DNA from: Gammaproteobacteria bacterium
GTDB lineage: Bacteria; Pseudomonadota; Gammaproteobacteria; Arenicellales; Poriferihabitantaceae
Reading direction: 5' to 3'
DNA length: 34,452 nt
NCBI GenBank assembly: GCA_028817015.1
Contig: JAPPQJ010000130.1
Location: 1 to 34,452, forward strand
In this document: one piece after another, positions 18,203-28,097 of the stretch
How positions within the stretch are numbered: position 1 is the first letter of the stretch
Layout of the letters: every line of letters begins with the position of its first letter
Notes under the pieces: model-generated
What the model was told of the DNA's origin: nothing
Databases searched by the model: none
The model's input: only the letters and a program-made list of their open reading frames with translations
Made by a program: the position numbers and the translations under genes

Positions 18203-19431
18203 CCGTCTCGGTCGCCATCCTCGGTTCCACCGGCTCGATCGGCGCCAGCACCCTGGATGTCATCGCCCGCCACCCCGACAAATACCGCGTGTCGGGGCTG
18301 TCCGCCAACGGCAACTTAGCGGCGATGCGCAAACAGTGCGCCGCGTTCAACCCCGAACTGGCGGTCATGGCGGATGCGGCGGCGGCCCGGCAACTGGCCG
18401 GCGAATTGCCCGGAGCCGGCCTGCAAACGCGCGTGTCAGGCGGCCCCGAGGGGTTGTCGGAATTGGCCGGCGGCGACGCCGACATCGTGGTCTGCGGGAT
18501 CGTCGGCGCAGCCGGGCTGCGCTCCACGCTGGCGGCGGTGCGCGGCGGCAAAAAAGTCCTGATCGCCAACAAGGAGCCGCTGGTGATGCTCGGTGGGTTG
18601 ATCATGCGCGAGGCCCGGGCGCACGGCGCCACCGTGATCCCCCTGGACAGCGAGCACAACGCCATTTTTCAATGCCTGCCGGCCGGCGGCTATGCGGCCG
18701 GCACGCGCCCCGCCGGGGTCGCGCGCATCCTGCTGACCGGCTCCGGCGGGCCGTTTCGGCGGCTGCCGCCGGGCGATTTCTGTCGCGTCACCCCGGCCCA
18801 GGCGCGCGCTCATCCAAACTGGGACATGGGGCCTAAAGTGTCGGTGGATTCGGCCACCATGATGAACAAGGGCCTGGAACTGATCGAAGCCTGCGTGCTG
18901 TTTTCGGTCGGCGTCGATGACATCGAAATCGTCATTCACCCGCAAAGCGTGGTGCATTCCATGGTTGAATATGTGGACGGCTCGATCCTTGCCCAACTGG
19001 GCAGCCCGGACATGCGCGTGGCCATCGCCAACGCGCTGGGCTGGCCGCAGCGCATCGATTCAGGCGCGCGCCGGCTGAGCCTGCCGGAATGCGCCCGCCT
19101 GGATTTCGAGGCCCCCGACCACCGGCGTTTCCCATGCATCGGCCTGGCCCGCGACGCAGGGCGCACCGGCGGCACCCTGCCGGCGGTGATGAATGCGGCC
19201 AACGAAGTGGCGGTTGATGCGTTCCTCCATCACGGCTTGCGGTTCGACCGCATCGCGCAGGTCGTGGAAGCGACCATGGCGCGCGCCGAGGCCGGGCCCG
19301 ATTGCACGCTGGAAGGGGTGCTGGAGGCCGACCGCCAGGCGCGCCGGCGGTGCCGCGAACTGCTGCCCGGGGTTGCGGCCGCTGCGGTGGCGGTCGGCGG
19401 CGCATGCGTTGTCAGCGAGGTGGGATCATGA
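18199..19431 (+). CDS. dxr: 1-deoxy-D-xylulose-5-phosphate reductoisomerase
   Basis: [36 protein letters not shown]...IANKEPLVMLGGLIM...PLDSEHNAIFQCL...LLTGSGGPFR...NWDMGPKVSVDSATMMNKGLELIEA. Confidence 0.97.
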
Positions 19432-20768
19432 GCGGATTTGCATACAGTTTGCTGGGCTTTTTGGCCGCCATCGCCATTTTGGTGGCGGTGCACGAATACG
19501 GCCATTTCCAGGTGGCGCGCAAACTCGGCGTCAAGGTGTTGAAATTCTCCATCGGCTTCGGCAAGCCGGTCGTCGCCTGGCGGCGCAAAGGCGATCCGAC
19601 CGAGTATTGCATCGGCATCATCCCGTTGGGCGGCTATGTCAAGATGCTCGACGAGCACGAGGGCGAGGTGGACCCCGGCGAGCGCGGCATGGCATTCAAC
19701 CGCCAGTCGCTCGGCGCGCGCAGCGCCATTGTCGCGGCCGGCCCGGCGTATAACTTTCTGTTCGCCATCTTCGCCATTTGGCTGGTGCTGGTGGCCGGCA
19801 GCGACGACATCGAGCCGTTGATCGGCGCGGTGGCCGAGAACTCGGCGGCGCAACAGGCCGGGTTTCGCACCGGCGACCGCCTGGTGCGCATCGACGGGCG
19901 CGAGGTGCGCACCTGGGGCCAGCATCAGTTCTACCTGACCCACCAGGCGATGAAGGGCAACACGGTGGATTTCGAGGTTGCCGGCAACGACGGCGGCCAG
20001 CGCAGCATTCCGGTTGATTTCAGCGCTTTCGATCAATACACCATCGGCAACCGGCCGATCCCCTCGCAGATCGGCCTAAGCCCGCCTGCGCCGCCCGCCG
20101 AAGTGTTCCGAATCGTGCCCGATTCGCCGGCCGAACGGGCCGGACTGCAGCCGGGCGACCGGGTCACCGCCATCGACGCCACCCCCATCGGCGACTGGGG
20201 CGAAATGGTCGAGTATGTGTCGTCTCGCCCGGGGCAGGGGCTGTCGCTGTCGGTGCGCCGCGACGGCCGCCAACTGGAAATCCAATTGACCACCGAAGCG
20301 GTGCGCGCCGACGGCCGGGAATTCGGGCGCATCGGCCTGTACCGCCCACCGCTTCAGAACGCCACACTGCGCTACGGCCCGCTGGCCGCCATCCCGGCGT
20401 CGCTGGACTACAACTGGCGCATGACCGTGGTCACGCTGCGCTCGCTGGGGCGCATGCTAAGCGCCCGGATGTCGTCCGACAACCTGTCGGGCCCGATTAC
20501 CATCGCCCGCCTGGCCGGCCACACCATCGAAGCGGGGTATACCGACTTCCTTAAATTCCTGGCCATCATCAGCATCAGCCTGGGGCTGATCAACCTGCTG
20601 CCGATTCCGCTGCTGGACGGCGGGCATTTGCTGTATTTCGCCATCGAGGCGGTCAAAGGCAGCCCGCCGTCGAGAAAAGCCATGCTGTGGGGCCAGCAAC
20701 TCGGCATCGCCGTGCTGGTTTTGTTGATGGGGGTGGCTTTTTATAATGATATTATGCGGCTGTTCTGA
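19428..20768 (+). CDS. rseP: RIP metalloprotease RseP (site-2 protease)
   Basis: GFLAAIAILVAVHEYGHFQVARKLGVKVLKFSIGFGKP; two PDZ-like regions; LGLINLLPIPLLDGGHLLYFAIEAVKG. Confidence 0.97.
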   Translation: MSGFAYSLLGFLAAIAILVAVHEYGHFQVARKLGVKVLKFSIGFGKPVVAWRRKGDPTEYCIGIIPLGGYVKMLDEHEGEVDPGERGMAFNRQSLGARSAIVAAGPAYNFLFAIFAIWLVLVAGSDDIEPLIGAVAENSAAQQAGFRTGDRLVRIDGREVRTWGQHQFYLTHQAMKGNTVDFEVAGNDGGQRSIPVDFSAFDQYTIGNRPIPSQIGLSPPAPPAEVFRIVPDSPAERAGLQPGDRVTAIDATPIGDWGEMVEYVSSRPGQGLSLSVRRDGRQLEIQLTTEAVRADGREFGRIGLYRPPLQNATLRYGPLAAIPASLDYNWRMTVVTLRSLGRMLSARMSSDNLSGPITIARLAGHTIEAGYTDFLKFLAIISISLGLINLLPIPLLDGGHLLYFAIEAVKGSPPSRKAMLWGQQLGIAVLVLLMGVAFYNDIMRLF

Positions 20769-21014
20769 CCGACCCCGAAGCGGATATCGATCCGGGGGTT
20801 CGCGCCTGATGCGGATGCGCGGTCTTTTGCTCCCCCGCCGGGACGGTGGCGCGGCCGGGAAACTGGAATCGGCTTCTGAAACCGGGTAAACTGGCCAGCC
20901 GAAAAGGAACAATAAATTGATAGCGCCCACTCCACATGGTTTGCCAAGTCGCCGCCCGCATGCACAACCGCCGTTTGCGCCGCTTGCGGCCAGCCCGACC
21001 GTAACCACGCACCA

Positions 21015-21062
21015 ATGACCGCCCAAATGACTGCTCGAATGACCGCGCGGATTGCCCGGCCC
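21015..21062 (+). repeat. Imperfect 12-bp tandem repeat with in-frame ATGs before the bamA signal peptide
   Basis: ATGACCGCCCAA-ATGACTGCTCGA-ATGACCGCGCGG-(ATTGCCCGGCCC)-ATG; in-frame ATGs at 21015, 21027, 21039, 21063. Confidence 0.7.
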
Positions 21063-23408
21063 ATGAAAAAAATCGCCCTGTCCCTGATGTTGATGCTGTG
21101 CGCTTTTCAGGCCGCGTTTGCGATTACCCCGTTTATCATCACCGATATCCGGGTCGAGGGGCTGGAGCGCCTCGAGGCGGGCACGGTGTTCAATTATCTG
21201 CCGCTCAAGGTCGGCGATGAATTGAACGACGAAGAAGCGCGGCTCAGCATCAAGGAGTTGTTCGCCACCGGGTTTTTCAAGGAGGTGGCGCTGGAGCAGG
21301 ACGGCACCGTGCTGGTGGTCGTGGTGGTCGAGCGGCCGTCCATCTCCGAGATCAAGATCACCGGCAACCGCACGCTTGAAACCGAGGTCCTGACCCGGGG
21401 CATGGAGGAGGCCGGCCTGGTGGAGGGGCGGATTTTCAACGCCGCCAGCCTCGACCGGGTTAAGCAGGAAATCGCCAACACCTACCTTTCCGCGGGGCGC
21501 TATTCGGCCACCGTGGAATCCACGGTCGAGGAGTTGGAGCGCAACCGGGTCGCCGTCACCCTCAACATCAAGGAGGGGCGCGTGGCCGCCATCAAGAAGA
21601 TCAACATCATCGGCGCCAAAGCGGTGCCGGCCAAAACCCTGCTCAAGGAAATGTCTTTGCGCGACAAGCGGGGATTCAACCCGTTTTCCCGGCGCAACCA
21701 GTATTCCAAGCAGAAACTGGAGGCGGATATCGAAACCATCCGCAGTTATTACCTGGACCGCGGCTTCCACGATTTCGAGATCGTCTCCCGGAGTGTCGAG
21801 ATTAGCCCCAACAAACAGAACATATTCATCAGCATCAGCATCGACGAGGGCGCGCAGTATGTGTTCGGCGACACCGTCTTCGAGGTGGCCGGCGACACCG
21901 ATGTGACCGGCCTTGAGGATTTGGTGGCGGTCGGGCGCGGGCAGCCTTTTTCCCGCACATTGGTCAACGCCAGCCGCACCGCCATCGCCGACCGCTTTGC
22001 CGACCAGGGATACGCCTTTGTGGAGGTGCGCCCGATCTATGAAACCGACCGCGACCTGGGCGTGGTCAAAACCGTGTTCGCCATTGAGCCGAAGCAGCGG
22101 GTGTATGTTCGCCGCATTGAGATAAGCGGCAACGTATATACCCGCGACCAGGTGATCCGGCGCGAACTGCGCCAGTTCGAGGGCGCCTGGTATTCCGCCA
22201 GAGCGGTCAAACTGTCCCGGGAGCGCCTGCGCCGCCTGGGTTATTTTGACGATGTAAGCATTGACACGCCGACGGTTTCCGGCACCACCGACCAGGTTGA
22301 CCTGAAAGTGGTGGTCAAGGAGCGCAGCACCGGCTCGGTGGCCTTTTCGGTGGGGTATTCCGAATCGGACGGGACCATCATCGAAACCGCCTATGCGCAG
22401 CGCAACCTGCTCGGCACCGGGCGCGAACTGAATGTCAAACTGGGCACCAGGGACGCCGGCGATTCCGCCGAGATCCGCTATGTGAACCCCTACCACACCC
22501 CGGACGGCGTCAGCCGCGGCTTCACCTTGGCCAGCCAGAACGTCGATACGGAAGACATCGACACCTCGGAATACGGGGTCGATGAAGCCTCCGCCGGGGT
22601 GCACTACAAGATTCCCATCGCCGAGAACAACTCGTTAAACTTAAGCATCGAGTTGGAGAACCTGGAACTGGAAAAAAAATCCGGCACCCCGGACGAAATC
22701 GAACTGGTCATAGACGAGCGCCCGGAAGGCTACAACTTAGTGACCACGGCCGGCGTCTCCCGGGACACGCGCGATGATTTCTTTTTCCCGACCCGCGGTC
22801 TGGTGCGCTCAATCTCAATTGAAGTGGCGGCGCCGGGCAGCGAGTATGAATACTACAAATTAAGTTTTCAGAACACTTATTACCTGCCGGTCTCCGAGCG
22901 CTTCACCGTCAAAGCCTCGATGAACCTCGGCTTCGGCGGCGGCTACGGCGATTCCAACGAAACCCTGGATGGCGCCGGCGGCCTCACATACCGGGACGGG
23001 CTGCCGTTCTTCAAACATTATTTCGCCGGCGGCACCAACTCGGTGCGCGGCTACAACGGCAGGTCGCTCGGCCCGCTCGATTCCAACAACAAACCCATCG
23101 GCGGCGACAAGCGCCTGCTGTTGGGCACCGAACTGCTGTTCCCGCCGTTCGGCGGCGAAGGCGGCAACGACAAGCGCCTGGGCCTGTTCATCGACGGCGG
23201 CATGGTGTTCGGTGAAGGCGAGACCCGGGACGGCAAAGCCTTCGACGAATCCATCGACATCAGCAAACTGCGCTATTCGGCCGGCATCGCCTTCAACTGG
23301 CTGTCGCCCATCGGCCCGTTTTCGATGAGTTACGCCCAACCGCTGAACGACGAAAGCGGCGACAAAACCAAGAGTTTTCAGATCACCGTCGGCTCGCTTT
23401 TCCAGTGA
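21015..23408 (+). CDS. bamA: Outer membrane protein assembly factor BamA (true start possibly 21063)
   Basis: Signal peptide MKKIALSLMLMLCAFQAAFA from 21063, POTRA repeats (ITDIRVEGLERLEAGTVFNYLPLKVGDELND...), barrel with GGTNSVRGYNGRSLGP and a C-terminal ...ITVGSLFQ. Confidence 0.97.
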   Translation: MTAQMTARMTARIARPMKKIALSLMLMLCAFQAAFAITPFIITDIRVEGLERLEAGTVFNYLPLKVGDELNDEEARLSIKELFATGFFKEVALEQDGTVLVVVVVERPSISEIKITGNRTLETEVLTRGMEEAGLVEGRIFNAASLDRVKQEIANTYLSAGRYSATVESTVEELERNRVAVTLNIKEGRVAAIKKINIIGAKAVPAKTLLKEMSLRDKRGFNPFSRRNQYSKQKLEADIETIRSYYLDRGFHDFEIVSRSVEISPNKQNIFISISIDEGAQYVFGDTVFEVAGDTDVTGLEDLVAVGRGQPFSRTLVNASRTAIADRFADQGYAFVEVRPIYETDRDLGVVKTVFAIEPKQRVYVRRIEISGNVYTRDQVIRRELRQFEGAWYSARAVKLSRERLRRLGYFDDVSIDTPTVSGTTDQVDLKVVVKERSTGSVAFSVGYSESDGTIIETAYAQRNLLGTGRELNVKLGTRDAGDSAEIRYVNPYHTPDGVSRGFTLASQNVDTEDIDTSEYGVDEASAGVHYKIPIAENNSLNLSIELENLELEKKSGTPDEIELVIDERPEGYNLVTTAGVSRDTRDDFFFPTRGLVRSISIEVAAPGSEYEYYKLSFQNTYYLPVSERFTVKASMNLGFGGGYGDSNETLDGAGGLTYRDGLPFFKHYFAGGTNSVRGYNGRSLGPLDSNNKPIGGDKRLLLGTELLFPPFGGEGGNDKRLGLFIDGGMVFGEGETRDGKAFDESIDISKLRYSAGIAFNWLSPIGPFSMSYAQPLNDESGDKTKSFQITVGSLFQ

Positions 23409-23439
23409 TTCGACTCACCACCAAAAGCAAGGGGAAACC

Positions 23440-23955
23440 ATGAACCCGCAATCCGTAAAAAACCTTTTGTGGGCGGCCATGCTGGCGGCCGCCACCGCAA
23501 CCGCCCCGGCGCACGCCGAAGGCATGGGCTATGTCGATGCCCGCCGCCTGATCGAGCAGGCGCCCCAGGGTCAGCAGCAAATCCGCGAACTGGAAGCGGA
23601 GTTCGCCGAGCGCAACCGGGAACTGCAGGTCAGGTTCCAGTTGTTCAAGGACCAGGAGGAAGACCTCGAAAAAAACCGCCTGGTGATGACCGAGGAAGAA
23701 TTGATTGACCGCACCGAAGACCTGCGCGAACTGGAGCGGCAGTTGCGGCGCGCCCAGCGCGAATACAACGAAGACTACGCGCGGCGTCGCAATCAGCGCC
23801 TCAATAAACTGGATAAACAGATTACCGAAGTGATCATCGAAGTGGCCAAACGCGAAAACCTGGATGTGGTGTTCCGGCAGGCGGTATATGCCAGCCCGGA
23901 AATCGATTTGACCGACGAAGTGCTGGAAGAATTGAAGGAACGCTACCAGCAATGA
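23440..23955 (+). CDS. skp: OmpH/Skp family periplasmic chaperone
   Basis: Signal peptide ...ATATAPAHA; GYVDARRLIEQAPQGQQQIRELEAEFAERNRELQ...; position between bamA and lpx[10 protein letters not shown]. Confidence 0.92.
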   Translation: MNPQSVKNLLWAAMLAAATATAPAHAEGMGYVDARRLIEQAPQGQQQIRELEAEFAERNRELQVRFQLFKDQEEDLEKNRLVMTEEELIDRTEDLRELERQLRRAQREYNEDYARRRNQRLNKLDKQITEVIIEVAKRENLDVVFRQAVYASPEIDLTDEVLEELKERYQQ

Positions 23956-25073
23956 CGCCCGCGGACCCCGAGCGAGCGTTTTCACCGAACCCCGGGGTGC
24001 GCGCGCCGCGTTCACAGCGGCGCGCAACTGAAAAACCCATCGACCTCGGGCGCATCGCCTGCGTCACCGGAGGCCGCGTCGACGGCGACTGCGCCTTCAT
24101 CGTAACCGCCCTTAGCAGCCTGGAAAAGGCCGGCGCCGATTCACTTTCGTTCTACGCCGGCCCGAAGCGGGCGGCGAAACTTAAGACCAGCGGCGCCGGG
24201 GCGGTGATGTTGAAGGCCGAACACGCCGGCCTGTTCCCCGGCCACAAGGTCATCGTCGAAGACCCCTATGCGGCCTATGCGCGCGCCAGCGCCCTGTTCG
24301 CGCCGCCGCCCGGCGGCATTCACCCCGGCGGCATTCACCCGAGCGCCGTGATCGCCGCCGGCGCTTCATTGCACGCTGATGTCACGGTCGGTCCATACAG
24401 CGTCATCGGCGACAACTCGCGCCTCGAACAGGGCGTGGTGGTCGGCAGCCATGTATCGGTCGGCGGCGACTGCGTGCTTGGGCGCCACACCGTGGTCGAG
24501 CCCGGGGTGTGCATCTACCCCCGCACGGTCATCGGCCGCAGATGCCGTCTGGCCTCGGGCGCGGTGATCGGCGCAAGCGGCTTCGGCTATGCGCCAACCG
24601 GCGGCCAGGCCGATGGCGGGGGCGCGTGGCTGCGCATCGAGCAACTCGGCGGCGTGGTCATCGGCGACGATGTTGACATCGGCGCCCACACCGCCATCGA
24701 CCGCGGGGCCCTGGACGACACCGTGATTGGCAACGGCGTCAAACTCGACAACCATATCCAGATCGCGCACAACGTGCGGGTCGGCGACCACACCATCATG
24801 GCCGGCTGCGTGGCCATTGCCGGCAGCACGGTGATCGGCGCGCGCTGTCAACTGGGGGGGCGCGCCTCGATTCTCGGGCATCTGCAAATCGCCGACGATG
24901 TGCGCGTCAACGCCGGCAGTTTTGTGGCCCGCTCGATCACCGAGGCGGGGGTCTACTCGTCGATGATCCCGGCGCTGCCGGCCGCCAGGTGGCGGAACAT
25001 CGCGGCCAACCTGCGCCGCCTCGACCGGCTGGCGGAAAAAGTCAAGAAACTCCGGGGAGACAAGCCAACATGA
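23952..25073 (+). CDS. lpxD: UDP-3-O-(3-hydroxyacyl)glucosamine N-acyltransferase
   Basis: Hexapeptide repeats; GASGFGYAPTGGQADGGGAWLRIEQLGGVVIGDDVDIGAHTAIDRGALDDTVIGNGVKLDNHIQIAHNV. Confidence 0.96.
   Translation: MTPADPERAFSPNPGVRAPRSQRRATEKPIDLGRIACVTGGRVDGDCAFIVTALSSLEKAGADSLSFYAGPKRAAKLKTSGAGAVMLKAEHAGLFPGHKVIVEDPYAAYARASALFAPPPGGIHPGGIHPSAVIAAGASLHADVTVGPYSVIGDNSRLEQGVVVGSHVSVGGDCVLGRHTVVEPGVCIYPRTVIGRRCRLASGAVIGASGFGYAPTGGQADGGGAWLRIEQLGGVVIGDDVDIGAHTAIDRGALDDTVIGNGVKLDNHIQIAHNVRVGDHTIMAGCVAIAGSTVIGARCQLGGRASILGHLQIADDVRVNAGSFVARSITEAGVYSSMIPALPAARWRNIAANLRRLDRLAEKVKKLRGDKPT
24312..24341 (+). repeat. 15-bp in-frame tandem duplication in lpxD (GGIHP GGIHP)
   Basis: ggcggcattcacccc (24312-24326) followed by ggcggcattcacccg (24327-24341). 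Confidence 0.85.
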
Positions 25074-25522
25074 CTCAAGCAAGCCGCATCGATATCCACC
25101 GCATCCGCGACATTCTGCCCCACCGCTATCCGTTCCTGCTCATCGACCGGGTGCTCGACTACGAATTGCACACCCGCCTGAGCGCGGTCAAAAACGTGTC
25201 CGTCAACGAGCCTTTTTTCCAGGGCCATTTCCCCTCCCACCCGGTGTTCCCCGGCGTGCTGATTCTGGAAGCCATCGCCCAGGCTTCGGCGATCCTGGCC
25301 AGTTGCGGCCTGAACGAGGCGCCCGGCGACAACATCCTGTTCCTGTTCGCCGGCATTGATCGGGCGCGTTTCAAGCATCCGGTCGAGCCCGGCGACCGGC
25401 TGCTGATTGAAGTTGAGGAAATTTACCGCAAGAGCCGCATCTGGAAATACACCGGCAAAGCCTCGGTGGACGGGCGCCTGGCGGCCACCGCCGACATCCT
25501 GTTCACCTACCGCATCCTTTGA
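25070..25522 (+). CDS. fabZ: 3-hydroxyacyl-[ACP] dehydratase FabZ
   Basis: IDIHRIRDILPHRYPFLLIDRVLDYE...FFQGHFPSHPVFPGVLILEAIAQ; ATGA overlap with lpxD. Confidence 0.97.
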   Translation: MTQASRIDIHRIRDILPHRYPFLLIDRVLDYELHTRLSAVKNVSVNEPFFQGHFPSHPVFPGVLILEAIAQASAILASCGLNEAPGDNILFLFAGIDRARFKHPVEPGDRLLIEVEEIYRKSRIWKYTGKASVDGRLAATADILFTYRIL

Positions 25523-25531
25523 GCACTTGGC

Positions 25532-26308
25532 ATGGCGCGAATTCACCCCAGCGCAATCGTTGACCCCGGCGCGCAACTGGGCGACGGCGTCGAAGTCGGC
25601 GCGTTTTCCATCATCGAAAAAGAAGCGGTTATCGGCGACCACGCCCGCATCGGCCCGCATGTGGTCATCCGCAACCACAGCGTGGTCGGCGCGCACACCC
25701 GCATTTTCCAGTTCTGCTCCATCGGCGACGAGCCGCAGCACCAGGACTACGCCGGCGAGCCGACCCGGCTGCTGATCGGCGAGCACAACACCATCCGCGA
25801 ATACTGCACCTTGAACCGCGGCACCGCCGCCGGCCTGGGCGTCACCCGCCTGGGCGACCACAACCTCATCATGGCCTACGCCCACATCGCCCACGACTGC
25901 ATCCTCGGCGACCACATCATCTTCGCCAACGGGGCCAGTTTGGCCGGCCATGTCGAAGTCGGCGACCACGCCATCCTCGGCGGCTTCACCCTGGTGCATC
26001 AGCACTGCAACATCGGTGCGCACTGCATCACCGGCATCGGCGCGGTGTGCCTGCAGGATGTGCCGCCGTATATCATCGCCGCCGGTAACACCGCCGCGCC
26101 GTTTGGCGTCAATGTCAAGGGGCTGCGCCGCCGCCGGTTCAGCGAGCCCGCTATCAGCGTGCTGAAGCGGGCCTACCGCCTGCTGTACCGCAGCAACCTC
26201 GACTTCCAGTCGGCCATCGACGCCATCGGCAACCTGGACGGCGGTAGCGCGGAAATCCCGGTCTTGTGCGATTTTCTGCGCCGCTCAACGCGCGGCATCA
26301 TCCGCTAA
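25532..26308 (+). CDS. lpxA: Acyl-[ACP]-UDP-N-acetylglucosamine O-acyltransferase
   Basis: ARIHPSAIVDPGAQLGDGVEVGAFSIIEKEAVIGDHARIGPHVVI...GDEPQHQDYAGEPTRLLIGEHNTIREYCTLNRGT. Confidence 0.97.
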   Translation: MARIHPSAIVDPGAQLGDGVEVGAFSIIEKEAVIGDHARIGPHVVIRNHSVVGAHTRIFQFCSIGDEPQHQDYAGEPTRLLIGEHNTIREYCTLNRGTAAGLGVTRLGDHNLIMAYAHIAHDCILGDHIIFANGASLAGHVEVGDHAILGGFTLVHQHCNIGAHCITGIGAVCLQDVPPYIIAAGNTAAPFGVNVKGLRRRRFSEPAISVLKRAYRLLYRSNLDFQSAIDAIGNLDGGSAEIPVLCDFLRRSTRGIIR

Positions 26309-26322
26309 GCCCGCCGAGCGGC

Positions 26323-27513
26323 ATGGAGCGGCGCAGGCTGCGGGTTGCGATGGTCGCCGGTGAGCCTTCAGGCGACCACCTGGCCGCCGGACTCATCGAG
26401 GCGCTCCGGGCGCGCCGCCCGGCCACCACCTTCGTCGGCGTCGGCGGCCCGAAAATGGCCGCCGCCGGCTGCGAGATCCTGTTCGACATGGAGCGCATCG
26501 GGGTCATCGGGCTCGACGGCCTGCTGGGCAAATTGCCGGGCATCGTTGCAATCCGCCGCCGCCTGCTGGCCCGCTTCACCGCCGCACCCCCCGATTTGTT
26601 CGTCGGCGTCGATGCGCCGGATTTCAACCTGGGGCTGGAAGGAAAACTTAAGCGCACCGGGGTTACCTGCGTGCATTATGTCAGCCCCACGGTGTGGGCG
26701 TGGCGCGGCTACCGCATCCGCAAGATCCGCCGCTGCATCAACCACATGCTGACCCTGTTCCCGTTTGAGGCCGACTACTACCGCCGCCACCGCGTGCCGG
26801 TCACCTGCGTCGGCCACCCGATGGCGGACCAGATTTCCGAGCCCAATCGGGCCGCCGCCCGGCGCCGCCTGAACCTCGGCGACGGCCTGTTGATCGCGCT
26901 GTTGCCGGGCAGCCGCCGCAGCGAAATTGCGCGCCTGGGCGGCGTGCTCATCGACGCCGCGCGGCGCATTCTGGAGCAGCATCCGGGGGCCGAATTCGTG
27001 CTGCCGTTCGCCAACCAGGCCGCGGCCGAGTGCTTCAACACCATCGCCGGACGGCATGACCACGGTGCTTCGGGCGGCCTGCCGGTGCACACCCTGGACG
27101 CCCCATCCGATCCGCCCGCCCGCGACTGGCGCACCCCCGCCCGCCTGGCTTTGGAGGCCTGCGATGTGGCCATCTTAGCCTCGGGAACCGCGGCCCTGGA
27201 AGCGGCGCTGCTGCGGCGCCCGCATATCGTGGTATACAAATTAGCCGCAGTCAGTTACTGGCTGATGCGGCGGTTGCGGCATGTGGACCACTATTCGATG
27301 CCCAACCAGTTGCTGCCCGCGCCGATGGTGCCGGAATTGATTCAAGACCGGGCCACCGCCGCCAACATCGCCGAACAAACCGGCCGGCTGTTGGGCGATG
27401 CGCGCCGCACCGCCGACCTGGAGCGGCATTTTGCCGATCTGCACCGCGCGTTGAGGCGTGGCGCCGACGCGCGCGCCGCCGACACCGTGCTGCAACTGGC
27501 GGGCGCGCGGTGA
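26323..27513 (+). CDS. lpxB: Lipid-A-disaccharide synthase
   Basis: [23 protein letters not shown]...[36 protein letters not shown]...[20 protein letters not shown]...[10 protein letters not shown]. Confidence 0.97.
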   Translation: MERRRLRVAMVAGEPSGDHLAAGLIEALRARRPATTFVGVGGPKMAAAGCEILFDMERIGVIGLDGLLGKLPGIVAIRRRLLARFTAAPPDLFVGVDAPDFNLGLEGKLKRTGVTCVHYVSPTVWAWRGYRIRKIRRCINHMLTLFPFEADYYRRHRVPVTCVGHPMADQISEPNRAAARRRLNLGDGLLIALLPGSRRSEIARLGGVLIDAARRILEQHPGAEFVLPFANQAAAECFNTIAGRHDHGASGGLPVHTLDAPSDPPARDWRTPARLALEACDVAILASGTAALEAALLRRPHIVVYKLAAVSYWLMRRLRHVDHYSMPNQLLPAPMVPELIQDRATAANIAEQTGRLLGDARRTADLERHFADLHRALRRGADARAADTVLQLAGAR

Positions 27514-28097
27514 TCGCCGGAGTGGATGAAGCCGGGCGGGGGCCGCTGGCCGGCCCGGTGGTGGCGGCGGCGGTGGTGCTCGACCCGCGCCGCCCCATCG
27601 CCGGGCTGGCCGACTCCAAAACGCTGTCCGCAATCCGGCGCGCGGCGCTGGAAATCGAGATCAAGGCCAACGCGCTGCACTGGGCGGTGGCCAGCGCCAG
27701 CGTCGCCGAAATCGACCGAATGAATATCCTGCGCGCCACTTTGCTGGCGATGCAGCGGGCGGTGGCGGCGCTTGACGTCACTCCCGGCAAAGCGCTGGTC
27801 GACGGCAACCATTTGCCGGTTCTGCGGTGTCCGGGCCGGGCGGTGGTCGGCGGCGATGCGCTGCATGCGGTGATCTCCGCGGCCTCCATCTTAGCCAAGC
27901 AGGATCGCGACCGGCGCATGTTGGCGCTGGCCGGCGCCTGCCCGCAGTACGGTTTCGAGCGCCACAAGGGTTATCCGACGCGCGCCCACCTCGAGGCCCT
28001 GCAGCGCCACGGCGTCAGCGTCCACCACCGGCGCAGTTACGCGCCGGTCAAAAGACTCCTGGACAAAACCGCCGCCGCCGGAGCAGCCGCGCCATGA
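27510..28097 (+). CDS. rnhB: Ribonuclease HII
   Basis: (GTG)[39 protein letters not shown]...[23 protein letters not shown]...[22 protein letters not shown] overlap with lpxB. Confidence 0.96.
   Translation: MIAGVDEAGRGPLAGPVVAAAVVLDPRRPIAGLADSKTLSAIRRAALEIEIKANALHWAVASASVAEIDRMNILRATLLAMQRAVAALDVTPGKALVDGNHLPVLRCPGRAVVGGDALHAVISAASILAKQDRDRRMLALAGACPQYGFERHKGYPTRAHLEALQRHGVSVHHRRSYAPVKRLLDKTAAAGAAAP

Noticed and set aside
20771-20797. Hairpin after the rseP stop (ACCCC-gaag-CGGAT-atcg-ATCCG-GGGGT) as a terminator
   Set aside because: Stem is plausible but there is no U tract, and bamA follows; insufficient for a terminator call.
20855-20885. Possible sigma-E promoter upstream of bamA (GGAAACT...TCTGA)
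   Set aside because: Spacing between the GGAAAC-like and TCTGA elements is about 10 nt, not the ~16 nt required.
20457-22604. 715-aa minus-strand ORF antisense to rseP/bamA
   Set aside because: Stop-free shadow frame typical of high-GC DNA; repetitive H/D/V/G-rich composition; no domain recognised; overlaps two well-supported essential genes.
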